35,021 nucleotides of DNA from Thermoplasmata archaeon (GTDB lineage Archaea; Thermoplasmatota; Thermoplasmata; Halarchaeoplasmatales; Halarchaeoplasmataceae). Location of the stretch: contig JAFDUB010000003.1 of NCBI GenBank assembly GCA_019594025.1, positions 1-35,021 on the forward strand, given 5' to 3'. The notes below the pieces were generated by a model. The model saw nothing but the letters and a program-made list of their open reading frames with translations. It was not told where the DNA came from and made no database searches. Position numbers and translations under genes: made by a program. Of the stretch, positions 27,408 to 35,021 are shown piece by piece (the stretch's first letter is position 1; each line of letters starts with the position of its first letter).

Positions 27408-28507
27408 AGCCCTGCTACTTCTTCTATGGCATCGGTGAGCTCTTTTACATCCTCTACGGAGTGCTCTCCCATGTGACCGATACGGAAGGTCTTTTCTTTC
27501 AGCTGTTTTCCATATCCATTCGAGAAGAGGATACCGTATTTCTCATCGATCTCCTGACGGAGTTCATTTATGTTCAATCCCTGGGTGTTTTTGATCGTAC
27601 TGACTGTTTGTGACCCGTAACCTGCTTCTGGGAACATCTCGAAGTGTTTTTTAGCCCATTTTTGGGTGTACTCCGCCATATCTTTGTGCCTTTGATCTCT
27701 CGCTTTATGGCCTTCTTCAAGCATGCGTTCCATCTGTTTTCTGTAAGCAAGCATCAATGAGATTGCCGGAGTGGAGTGGGTTTGACCTTTCTTGTTATAG
27801 TAATCTATGTTCCTTTGGAAACCTGCATACCATGAAGCAGAATCTGAGTTTGCCTCTCGCTCGTATGCCTTATCATTTACCACGCAAACAGCTAATCCTG
27901 GAGGCATGGCAAAGGCCTTCTGCACGGAGGTGAATATGACATCGATATTGCTTCCTTCTATGTCTATGTAATCCCCTCCTAATGCGGATATTGCGTCCAC
28001 TATGAATAAAGTGTCCGGGAAGTCTTTCATTACCTCTCCTATCTCCTCTAGTGGATTTCTTATACCGGTGGATGTCTCGTTCATTACACAGGTGAAGGCG
28101 TCGTAGTCTTTTTTCTCCAATGCCTCCCTCACATCTTTCGGTTTCACCGCTTTACCCCATTCATACTCCAGTCTATCGACGTTTTTTCCAAGACGTTCTG
28201 CGATATCCGCCTGCCTTTGAGAAAAACTTCCGCAGGTCGAACAAAGAACTCTGTCGTCGACGCAATTCATTATGGAGCTCTCCATGAAGAGCGTGCCGGA
28301 TGTGGACAGAATTATTACGTCGTTCTCAGTACCGAGAAACTTTTTAGTGTCCTCGGTCATAGTAGTGAACAACTCAGTCATCGTTGGAGAACGGTGACCG
28401 AACATCCATGCTTCCATTTCATCTATTATTTCCTTCTTGACCTCAGTGGGTCCCGGGATGAATAATTTCGTGTGTTTATCTTTCACATACACCACCTGAT
28501 TCGGCAT
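27404..28507 (-). CDS. Class V aminotransferase (serine-pyruvate / alanine-glyoxylate / phosphoserine aminotransferase-like)
   Basis: LFIPGPTEVKKEIIDEM, GHRSPTMTELF, VDAISALGGDYIDIE, SVQKAFAMPPGLAV (PLP Lys). Confidence 0.9.
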   Translation of the reverse strand: MPNQVVYVKDKHTKLFIPGPTEVKKEIIDEMEAWMFGHRSPTMTELFTTMTEDTKKFLGTENDVIILSTSGTLFMESSIMNCVDDRVLCSTCGSFSQRQADIAERLGKNVDRLEYEWGKAVKPKDVREALEKKDYDAFTCVMNETSTGIRNPLEEIGEVMKDFPDTLFIVDAISALGGDYIDIEGSNIDVIFTSVQKAFAMPPGLAVCVVNDKAYEREANSDSASWYAGFQRNIDYYNKKGQTHSTPAISLMLAYRKQMERMLEEGHKARDQRHKDMAEYTQKWAKKHFEMFPEAGYGSQTVSTIKNTQGLNINELRQEIDEKYGILFSNGYGKQLKEKTFRIGHMGEHSVEDVKELTDAIEEVAGL

Positions 28508-29383
28508 ACAAAGATAATGTATATAATGGTTGTGTTTTTTCGAATCAAGTCCAACACATTTTTATATCTCACATACCTCCCTTTGTATTGGTGGAAACCC
28601 ATAAGCGAAATAACTAAAACAATATCTGATACCGCCTATAAAGCATACGAAAGAAAGCTGTTTAGGGAAATCAAATCAAAGGGAATCATCCCTACACATA
28701 TAGCAGTGATAATGGACGGTAACAGGCGGTTCGCTAAACAGTTGGGCTTGGACGAGAATATGGGCCACATCAAAGGGAAAGATAAGTTGGAAGAAATGCT
28801 GGGGTGGTGCCTCGAACTGGATATAAAGATACTAACTGTCTATGCCTTTTCTACCGAAAATATATCTCGTGATTCTGAGCAAGTGGAAAAACTGATGGAC
28901 CTTTTTGAAGATAACTTTAGAAAGGCGGCTGAAGACGAAAGAGTTCATAAAAATCGTGTAAAAATAAAAGCTATAGGCGCTCTTGAAAAATTGCCCGAGA
29001 GAGTGAAAGAGTCTATCAGGTATGCGGAGGAGAAAACCAAAGATTACAGCGATTATCACTTCAATATCGCGGTCGCATACGGTGGTCGAGAAGAACTACT
29101 CCAAGCTATCCAGAGGGTAGCGAAAGATGTTAAAAAAGGAGTTATCGAAGTTGAAGACATAAACGAAAAAACGGTGGCGGAAAGGCTCTACACCTCGGAC
29201 CTTCCCGATCCGGACTTGATACTGCGTACCAGCGGTGAGGAAAGGATTTCAAATTTTCTCATATGGCAGTTGGCGTACTCCGAGCTTTACTTCACCGACG
29301 TGTACTGGCCCGGCTTCAGAAAGATTGATTTTTTGAGAGCTATAAGGTCTTATCAGAGCAGACAAAGGAGGTGGGGTGAATGA
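28472..29383 (+). CDS. uppS: Di-trans,poly-cis-polyprenyl diphosphate synthase (UppS family); true start likely downstream of 28472
   Basis: HIAVIMDGNRRFAKQLG, TVYAFSTENISR, NIAVAYGGREELLQA, DLILRTSGEERISNFLIWQLAYSELYF. Confidence 0.93.
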   Translation: MFIFHIHHLIRHTKIMYIMVVFFRIKSNTFLYLTYLPLYWWKPISEITKTISDTAYKAYERKLFREIKSKGIIPTHIAVIMDGNRRFAKQLGLDENMGHIKGKDKLEEMLGWCLELDIKILTVYAFSTENISRDSEQVEKLMDLFEDNFRKAAEDERVHKNRVKIKAIGALEKLPERVKESIRYAEEKTKDYSDYHFNIAVAYGGREELLQAIQRVAKDVKKGVIEVEDINEKTVAERLYTSDLPDPDLILRTSGEERISNFLIWQLAYSELYFTDVYWPGFRKIDFLRAIRSYQSRQRRWGE

Positions 29384-29544
29384 AGATGACCTATATACAG
29401 ATGATTCTTATATTCATCTTTGTAGCACTCATTTTTTTTTCCATCAATATATACTACCCTGAAAGAGGGCCGTGGGTAACCATGGGTGTAATGATCACTA
29501 TCTTCGTCGCCTTTAAAACATATCAATATACGAAGAAGCAGTAA
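29380..29544 (+). CDS. Small (54 aa) two-TM membrane protein
   Basis: Not in the ORF track (below length cutoff). ATGA overlap with the uppS stop; translation MKMTYIQMILIFIFVALIFFSINIYYPERGPWVTMGVMITIFVAFKTYQYTKKQ*. Confidence 0.65.
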   Translation: MKMTYIQMILIFIFVALIFFSINIYYPERGPWVTMGVMITIFVAFKTYQYTKKQ

Positions 29545-29660
29545 GAGAGTTGAGTATCCCGTTGACACTTTTTCATAGTCCAAGTTATGTACGATATAAT
29601 CTAGCGGGTGTTACCAAAAATCCTTATGGATTTTTCCCTACCACGTTCAAACAAGTTGAA

Positions 29661-29735
29661 CGGGCGTGAGGGGATTCGAACCCCCGATTTACAGCTTAGG
29701 AGGCTGTCGCCATATCCAGACTTGGCCACACGCCC
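29661..29735 (-). tRNA. tRNA-Arg (anticodon CCT)
   Basis: Reverse strand folds: acceptor GGGCGTG/CACGCCC, anticodon stem ACAGC-CTCCTAA-GCTGT, T-arm GGGG-TTCGAAT-CCCC. Confidence 0.92.
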
Positions 29736-29745
29736 AGATTGTTCA

Positions 29746-29819
29746 GTGTCGGTCTAGTCTGGTTAAAGGAGGAATCCGTTATTCCTGCGCATATCCAGAC
29801 TTGGCCACACGCCCAGATT
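29746..29819 (-). ncRNA. tRNA-Arg 5'-end copy forming an extended fold-back hairpin (possible structured RNA or leader)
   Basis: 30-bp exact repeat (29711-29740 = 29790-29819) plus nested pairing GTGT/ACAC, GG/CC, AGTCTGG/CCAGACT, AGGAAT/ATTCCT (5-nt loop). Confidence 0.45.
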
Positions 29820-29843
29820 CAAATGGGCGAAAAATGATGTTAG

Positions 29844-29917
29844 TGGGCCCGACCGGATTTGAACCGGCGACCATCTGGTTATGAGCCAGACGCTCCACCT
29901 GACTAAGCTACGGGCCC
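29844..29917 (-). tRNA. tRNA with CAT anticodon (elongator Met, or Ile2)
   Basis: Reverse strand: acceptor GGGCCCG/CGGGCCC, anticodon stem CTGG-CTCATAA-CCAG, T-arm CCGG-TTCAAAT-CCGG. Confidence 0.92.
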
Positions 29918-29959
29918 ATTATGCCCGTGGTATTATCTAGGTATTGTATATAAGGTTGA

Positions 29960-30054
29960 TGGGCCGAGGCGGAATTGAACCGCCGATCTTCGCCTTTCTG
30001 ACCGTATTTACTACGGTTGTAAGGGCGACGTCATGACCCCTAGACCACCGGCCC
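29960..30054 (-). tRNA. tRNA-Val (anticodon TAC) with 22-nt anticodon-loop intron (29996-30017)
   Basis: Acceptor GGGCCGG/TCGGCCC, T-arm GGCGG-TTCAATT-CCGCC; anticodon stem TCGCC/GGCGA separated by CTTACA + 22-nt insert + A, insert contains ACCGTA-gtaaa-TACGGT. Confidence 0.9.
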
Positions 30055-30075
30055 ATGAAGGAGTGCAGCGTGTGA

Positions 30076-30126
30076 ATGGGCAGGGGTGAGTTGGAAGCTT
30101 TGCTTCCGATGGACCACCGGCCCATG
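30076..30126 (-). ncRNA. tRNA-Val 5'-end copy forming an extended fold-back hairpin (possible structured RNA or leader)
   Basis: 15-bp exact repeat (30043-30057 = 30112-30126); nested pairing ATGGGC/GCCCAT, GGTG/CACC, GGAAGC-ttt-GCTTCC. Confidence 0.45.
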
Positions 30127-30312
30127 GGAGAATAGTTACAGGCGAATAGGCGTATGTAAGTATTCAAGTATGGTGACCTTACTTTCGTGTAAGATAACAC
30201 CTGAGCGGAAATCGTCAGTGTTATGTTTTATATTTAATCCTTTTGACATGTCCGTGCACTTCTCTACAAAAAATAATTATAGGTGTCCCTGATACAGACT
30301 TGGTGCTTTTAA

Positions 30313-30873
30313 ATGATAGAGATTCGGTTTCACGGAAGAGGTGGACAAGGTGCGGTAACAGCGTCCGAGTTCCTGGCCCGGGCTGCGTTTTTGGAAGGGA
30401 ACGACGTCCAGTCGTTTCCAATGTATGGAGTAGAAAGAAGAGGTGCCCCGGTGACCGCCTTCACTAGGATCGATAGTAAAGCGGTTAGGAACAAGGCACA
30501 GATCCACGAGCCAGACATAGTTATCGTTATGGACATGGCTCTACTGGACGCTGTGGATGTTACTGCAGGGCTCAAGCCAGACGGAAAAGTGATCCTCAAC
30601 ACGGAGAAGGCTCCGGATGAAATTGATCTTGGAGTCGATAATCCGATATACACAGTGGATGCCAGCAGTATTGCGGTAGAGCATAGATTGGGTTCTAAGG
30701 TGGCCCCCATCGTGAACACTGCCATACTCGGCGCCATCACAAGGGCTACGGGGATAGTAGATATAGAAACGCTGGTGGATGTTGTACGCAACAACGCACC
30801 GGCAAAAAAAGAAGAGAACGCAAAAGCCACCAAACAAGCTTATAATGAGGTAAGAGGTGAAGACCTTGAGTGA
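30313..30873 (+). CDS. porG: Pyruvate/2-oxoacid:ferredoxin oxidoreductase gamma subunit
   Basis: [43 protein letters not shown]. Confidence 0.95.
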
Positions 30874-31177
30874 AGAAGAAGTTTTTAGAATAGTTATTGA
30901 TCCAAAGGACCATAGAGACCTACCGAGAGCGGTTATAACTGACTGCCCCTCTCATCTTATGACGAAGACTGGAAGTTGGAGGACACTCAGACCTATTGTG
31001 GATCTGGAGAAGTGCATTAAGTGCGGTATCTGCTGGAAATTCTGCCCCGATGTATCCATTCACGTTGAAGAGGAAGGAGCAGTAGTTGATTACGACTTCT
31101 GTAAAGGATGTGGAATATGTGCTAAGGAATGTCCTGTAGATGCCATCGAGATGAAAAAGGAGGCAGACTATGTCTGA
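30857..31177 (+). CDS. porD: Pyruvate/2-oxoacid:ferredoxin oxidoreductase delta subunit (2x[4Fe-4S])
   Basis: [16 protein letters not shown] and [16 protein letters not shown]. Confidence 0.95.
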   Translation: MKTLSEEEVFRIVIDPKDHRDLPRAVITDCPSHLMTKTGSWRTLRPIVDLEKCIKCGICWKFCPDVSIHVEEEGAVVDYDFCKGCGICAKECPVDAIEMKKEADYV

Positions 31178-32363
31178 AATGAAGATCGTATCAGGTAACT
31201 TCGCTGCAGCATACGGTGCTAAACTTTCTAGGGTAGAGGTAGTGGCAGCCTATCCTATCACCCCTCAGACCGAAGTTGTAGAGAAGATAGCGGAGCTGGT
31301 AGCAGAAGGCGAGATGGACTCGGAATACATCAAAGTAGAAAGCGAACACTCGGCAATGGCCGCCTGCATAGCTGCAGCAAACGCCGGTGCAAGGGCTTAT
31401 ACAGCGTCCTCTGCACATGGACTGGCACTAATGCATGAGTTGTTAATCTGGGCCGCCGGTGCAAGGCTACCCGTGGTCATGACCAATATAAATCGAGCCA
31501 TGGGTCCACCCTGGAGCGTATGGGCTGACCATCACGACACCCTGGCCCAAAAAGGAACCGGCCAGCTTCAATTTTTCTGTGAAAATAATCAAGAAGTTCT
31601 GGACAGCGTCATAATGGCTTACAAGATATGTGAAGACGAAGAGATTATGCTGCCGGCAATGGTCGTTGAAGACGCTTTCATCCTTAGCCATACAAAAGAG
31701 CCGGTGGAGATCTACGATCAAGAACTAGTAGATGAATTCTTACCTCCCTATGACCCCGATTACAAACTGGATGTAGATCAACCTCTAGGTTTCGGCTCGT
31801 TGGGTATGCCAGATTGGTACATGGACTTTAGGTACAAGATAGCAGAGGCCTTCGAAAAGGCTCCGGATAAGATAGAAAAGGTGAACAAAGAATTCAAAGA
31901 AACCTTCGGCAGAGATCCCGGTGGACTTATAGAGGAATATAGGACAGACGGAGTGGATGTTCTTATCGTCACCATGGGATCGATATCTAGTACATCACAG
32001 GATGTAATCGACGAACTGAGAGACGAAGGACATAATGTAGGCCTTGCTAGGCTGCGTACTTTCCGTCCGTTCCCAGTTGACAAATTCAGAGAGCTCACAA
32101 AGAATGTGAACGTTGTAGGTGTTCTAGACAGGAGTTATACATTCGGACACGGAGGAGACGCTGCTAGAGAGATAAAGGATGCTCTCTACGGACACAACGA
32201 CGTGATCATAAAGGACTATATAGTCGGATTAGGAGGTAGAGACCTGACTCCCAAGATACTGAAGAACGTGATGCTTGACGCGATCTCCCTTCAGGATAAA
32301 GGACTAGGCAAGGAGATCGAATGGGTCGACCTTAGAATAAACCAACATAAATGGAGGCGATGA
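31170..32363 (+). CDS. porA: Pyruvate:ferredoxin oxidoreductase alpha subunit
   Basis: [80 protein letters not shown]. Confidence 0.95.
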   Translation: MSEMKIVSGNFAAAYGAKLSRVEVVAAYPITPQTEVVEKIAELVAEGEMDSEYIKVESEHSAMAACIAAANAGARAYTASSAHGLALMHELLIWAAGARLPVVMTNINRAMGPPWSVWADHHDTLAQKGTGQLQFFCENNQEVLDSVIMAYKICEDEEIMLPAMVVEDAFILSHTKEPVEIYDQELVDEFLPPYDPDYKLDVDQPLGFGSLGMPDWYMDFRYKIAEAFEKAPDKIEKVNKEFKETFGRDPGGLIEEYRTDGVDVLIVTMGSISSTSQDVIDELRDEGHNVGLARLRTFRPFPVDKFRELTKNVNVVGVLDRSYTFGHGGDAAREIKDALYGHNDVIIKDYIVGLGGRDLTPKILKNVMLDAISLQDKGLGKEIEWVDLRINQHKWRR

Positions 32364-33262
32364 ATATGGCAAAAGTACCAGATGTCGAATTGATGAACAA
32401 AGGAACAACGGCCTGCCCGGGTTGTGGAGCGGCACACGCAATGAGGTACACGCTCAAGGCATTGGGCAGGGATACAATAATAAACATACCCGCATGCTGC
32501 TGGGCGGTAATACCGGGTGTGTATCCCTCTAGAAATCTGGAGATACCACTACTCTACACCGCTTTCGAGGCCACCGGTGCCGCCTCTTCAGGAGTAAGAG
32601 CGGCGTTGAATGCAAAGGGTATAGATCCCCGGGAAATCACCGTAGTAGGTTTCGCCGGTGACGGTGGCACGGCGGATATAGGGATACAGGCACTTTCAGG
32701 ATGCTTAGAACGAGGTACCGATACCATTCAGATTATGTACGATAACGAGGCGTACATGAATACAGGTATTCAAAGAAGCGGTGAAACACCCTACGGCGCA
32801 TGGACCACTACAACCCCTGTTGGAAGCCAAAAGGCGTGGAAAAAGAATCCTAAGAAGAACATGATGGAGATAGTTAAAGCCCACGGTTCACCCTATGCGG
32901 CTACGGTAAGCATAGGCCACCCTGAGTCAATGATAGAGAAAATACAGAAAGCGAAGGAGATACCCGGACCTAAGTTCATTCATATTTATGCCCCGTGTCC
33001 AACCGGATGGAGGTCGGATCCCTCGAACACCATAGAACTCTGCCGTTTGGCGGTGGACAGCTGCGTGTTCCCACTGTACGAAATTGAGAACGGTAAATAC
33101 AACATATACAAGAAGCCAAAGAAGAAGATACCTGTAAGAGACTATCTGAAACTTCAGGGTAGATTCAGACATCTTCCTGAAGAAGAGGTAGAAAAGATAC
33201 AGGGGAATGTTGACAAGGAATGGGAACTTCTGCTTAAAAAAGAAGAGATCACCAGTGAGTAG
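32351..33262 (+). CDS. porB: Pyruvate:ferredoxin oxidoreductase beta subunit
   Basis: TTACPGCGAAHAMRYTLKALG, FAGDGGTADIGIQALSGCLERG, YDNEAYMNTGIQRSGETPYGAWTTTTPVG (TPP site). Confidence 0.95.
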   Translation: MEAMNMAKVPDVELMNKGTTACPGCGAAHAMRYTLKALGRDTIINIPACCWAVIPGVYPSRNLEIPLLYTAFEATGAASSGVRAALNAKGIDPREITVVGFAGDGGTADIGIQALSGCLERGTDTIQIMYDNEAYMNTGIQRSGETPYGAWTTTTPVGSQKAWKKNPKKNMMEIVKAHGSPYAATVSIGHPESMIEKIQKAKEIPGPKFIHIYAPCPTGWRSDPSNTIELCRLAVDSCVFPLYEIENGKYNIYKKPKKKIPVRDYLKLQGRFRHLPEEEVEKIQGNVDKEWELLLKKEEITSE

Positions 33263-33274
33263 GGGGACGAATAA

Positions 33275-35021
33275 ATGAAAGAACTCCTCAAAGATGAACC
33301 GGGCAAAGAGATTTTACTGTTAGGAAACGAAGCCATAGTACGGGGTGCTTTAGAAGCAGGTATAGGTCACGGGTCCACCTATCCTGGAACACCGTCGTCG
33401 GAAATCGGTAATACCTTGGAAAAAATCGCCAAACAATATGGGATGTACTTCGAGTACTCCGCCAACGAGAAGGTGGCCATGGAAACTGCGGCTGCAGCTG
33501 CAGCCTCTGGAGTCCGTGCTATGGCATGGCTGAAGCACGTAGGTGTTAACGTAGCTGCGGATGCCCTGATGACTCTTATGTACTGCGGAGTCAGGGGTGG
33601 AATGGTTATAGTAGCCGCTGGAGACCCATCCATGCACTCCAGTCAGAACGAACAGGATACTCGTTACTATTCTCAATTGGGGAATATACCTATGTTAGAA
33701 CCGACAAGTCCTCAGGAAGCGAAGGAGATGACGAAGTACGCTTTTGAGCTGTCCGAGAAACTTGAGCTTCCCGTCATGGTGCGTACCACCACTAGGGTGA
33801 ATCATGCCAGAGGTTTAGTCACTTTTGGCGAATTGAAAAAACCCGCAGGTAAAGGGCACTTCGAAAAGGACCCTGGTAGATTCGTAGCGGTACCACAAAA
33901 CGCCCGTAAGAATCATCCCCGTCTGTTAAGGCAGATAGGCAAAGCCGAGCGTTTTTCCGAGAGCTCACCTTTCACAGAACTGATAAAGGTTGACGAACCC
34001 GAACTGCATGTAATAGGAACCGGTGCAGGATTTAACTACATAAACGAGTTAAAAGAACTGTACGACCTGCCTATATCGATACTTAAATTAGGCATGACCC
34101 ATCCCTTCCCGAACGAAGAGGTGGGCTATTTCATCAGAGACGCTGATAGATTACTGGTTGTTGAGGAATTAGAACCCTTTGTGGAAGATAAGGTAACCGC
34201 CATTGCCAAAGAGCATAATCTTTCTCTGGAGATTTACGGTAAACATACCGGGCATTTCTCACGATTGTACGAATACGACCCCGATGTGGTACGAAACGCC
34301 CTCTCCAAATTAATCGATATGCCCCCAGGAAAAGAAGCGTTGGTAGCCGAGGAGTATGACCTTCCATCGAGACCACCTTCTTTATGTCCCGGATGCCCCC
34401 ATAGGGCAACCTATTATGCGGTTAAGAAGGCCCTTGGTAAGAGAGAGGCGGTGTTCTCTAGTGATATAGGCTGTTACACACTTGGAGTTCAAAGCCCCCT
34501 TAATACCGCCGACTTTCTATTGTGTATGGGTTCTAGTGTAGGAGGGGCGGGCGGATTCTCTAAAAACACCGATCAACAGGTGTTCGCCTTCCTTGGTGAT
34601 TCCACCTTTTTCCACTCCGGATTACCGGCATTGGTAAGCGGTGTTTACAACCAGCACGACTTCGTGTACGTGATAATGGACAACCGGACCACCGCCATGA
34701 CCGGACATCAACCACATCCCGGCACAGGAAGAACCGGTATGGGTGACCCTGCGCCTATGGTATCGATCGAAGACCTTGCCAAAGGAGCCGGTGTAGAGTT
34801 CGTGGAAACCGTTGATCCGTACAACATCGAAAAAACAATCGATACGTTCAAAAGAGCCATAGAACACCCAGGTATCTCAGTGGTCGTACCTAAGCATCCA
34901 TGTGTACTAATAGAAAAGAAAAAATCACGGGGAGCGCCGTTACAAGTGGACCAAGATAAATGTAAGCAATGCTATATCTGTACCAATCAATTGGGCTGTA
35001 TAGCGCTGGTTAAAGAGGGAG
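33275..35021 (+). CDS. iorA: Indolepyruvate:ferredoxin oxidoreductase alpha subunit, truncated by the window end
   Basis: Open frame from ATG 33275 (MKELLKDEPGKEILLLGNEAIVRGALEAGIGHGSTYPGTPSSEIG, CPGCPHRATYYAVKKAL, C-terminal CKQCYICTNQLGCIAL); absent from the ORF track because no stop is reached. Confidence 0.93.
   Translation, partial: MKELLKDEPGKEILLLGNEAIVRGALEAGIGHGSTYPGTPSSEIGNTLEKIAKQYGMYFEYSANEKVAMETAAAAAASGVRAMAWLKHVGVNVAADALMTLMYCGVRGGMVIVAAGDPSMHSSQNEQDTRYYSQLGNIPMLEPTSPQEAKEMTKYAFELSEKLELPVMVRTTTRVNHARGLVTFGELKKPAGKGHFEKDPGRFVAVPQNARKNHPRLLRQIGKAERFSESSPFTELIKVDEPELHVIGTGAGFNYINELKELYDLPISILKLGMTHPFPNEEVGYFIRDADRLLVVEELEPFVEDKVTAIAKEHNLSLEIYGKHTGHFSRLYEYDPDVVRNALSKLIDMPPGKEALVAEEYDLPSRPPSLCPGCPHRATYYAVKKALGKREAVFSSDIGCYTLGVQSPLNTADFLLCMGSSVGGAGGFSKNTDQQVFAFLGDSTFFHSGLPALVSGVYNQHDFVYVIMDNRTTAMTGHQPHPGTGRTGMGDPAPMVSIEDLAKGAGVEFVETVDPYNIEKTIDTFKRAIEHPGISVVVPKHPCVLIEKKKSRGAPLQVDQDKCKQCYICTNQLGCIALVKEG

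Noticed and set aside
29741-29814. Possible second complete tRNA-Arg gene
   Set aside because: Only the 5' about 25 nt match; no T-arm, no proper anticodon loop and no 3' acceptor strand
29666-29884. 72-aa plus-strand ORF MRGFEPPIYSLGGCRH...
   Set aside because: Lies antisense over tRNA-Arg, the fold-back region and tRNA-Met; spurious translation of tRNA sequence
29746-30126. Split-tRNA 5' halves (Nanoarchaeum style)
   Set aside because: Copies stop before the anticodon, fold back on themselves rather than on a separate 3' half, and complete genes for the same tRNAs are adjacent
29937-30200. 87-aa minus-strand ORF over tRNA-Val
   Set aside because: Reads through tRNA-Val and the fold-back repeat (SMGRWSRGH repeated motif is the tRNA 5' end); no protein features
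30330-30833. 167-aa minus-strand ORF opposite porG
   Set aside because: Antisense shadow of a well-supported gene with Ser/Ala/Thr-rich composition
1-35021. CRISPR array, IS element or prophage
   Set aside because: No regularly spaced repeats, transposase, integrase or phage structural genes seen in any frame

Overview
The window is a gene-dense archaeal chromosome segment, probably euryarchaeal or Thermoplasmatota-like (archaeal LeuRS, aIF1A, aTrm56, DUF63, DUF1015, AMMECR1, intron-bearing tRNA-Val). It is mostly core metabolism and translation: Trm11-like methylase, M50 protease, GlmS/GlmU-like pair, LeuRS, TIM, an Fe-S/sulfur-relay gene run (TusA-DsrE-IscS-IscU::MIP18-DUF438-DUF362), a large PAS/GAF histidine kinase, AMMECR1, dihydroorotase, aIF1A, Trm56-HD, a serine-biosynthesis-like operon (aminotransferase-SerA-DUF1015), UppS, three tRNA genes, a PorGDAB operon and a truncated IorA. 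No CRISPR array, rRNA, transposase or prophage is visible. The most unusual signal is in the tRNA cluster (about 29.6-30.2 kb). The 5' ends of tRNA-Arg and tRNA-Val are each duplicated just upstream of the genuine gene, and each duplicate is one arm of a long nested fold-back hairpin. More fold-backs surround them. Also notable: an IscU-MIP18 fusion whose MIP18-like domain lacks the usual Cys, a perfect 7-bp inverted repeat between the Fe-S operon and the divergent kinase, a receiver-like domain without the phospho-acceptor Asp, and a DUF1015 protein with a ParB/SerK-like DGHHR motif in a serine operon. All calls are from reading sequence and motifs; no searches were run.
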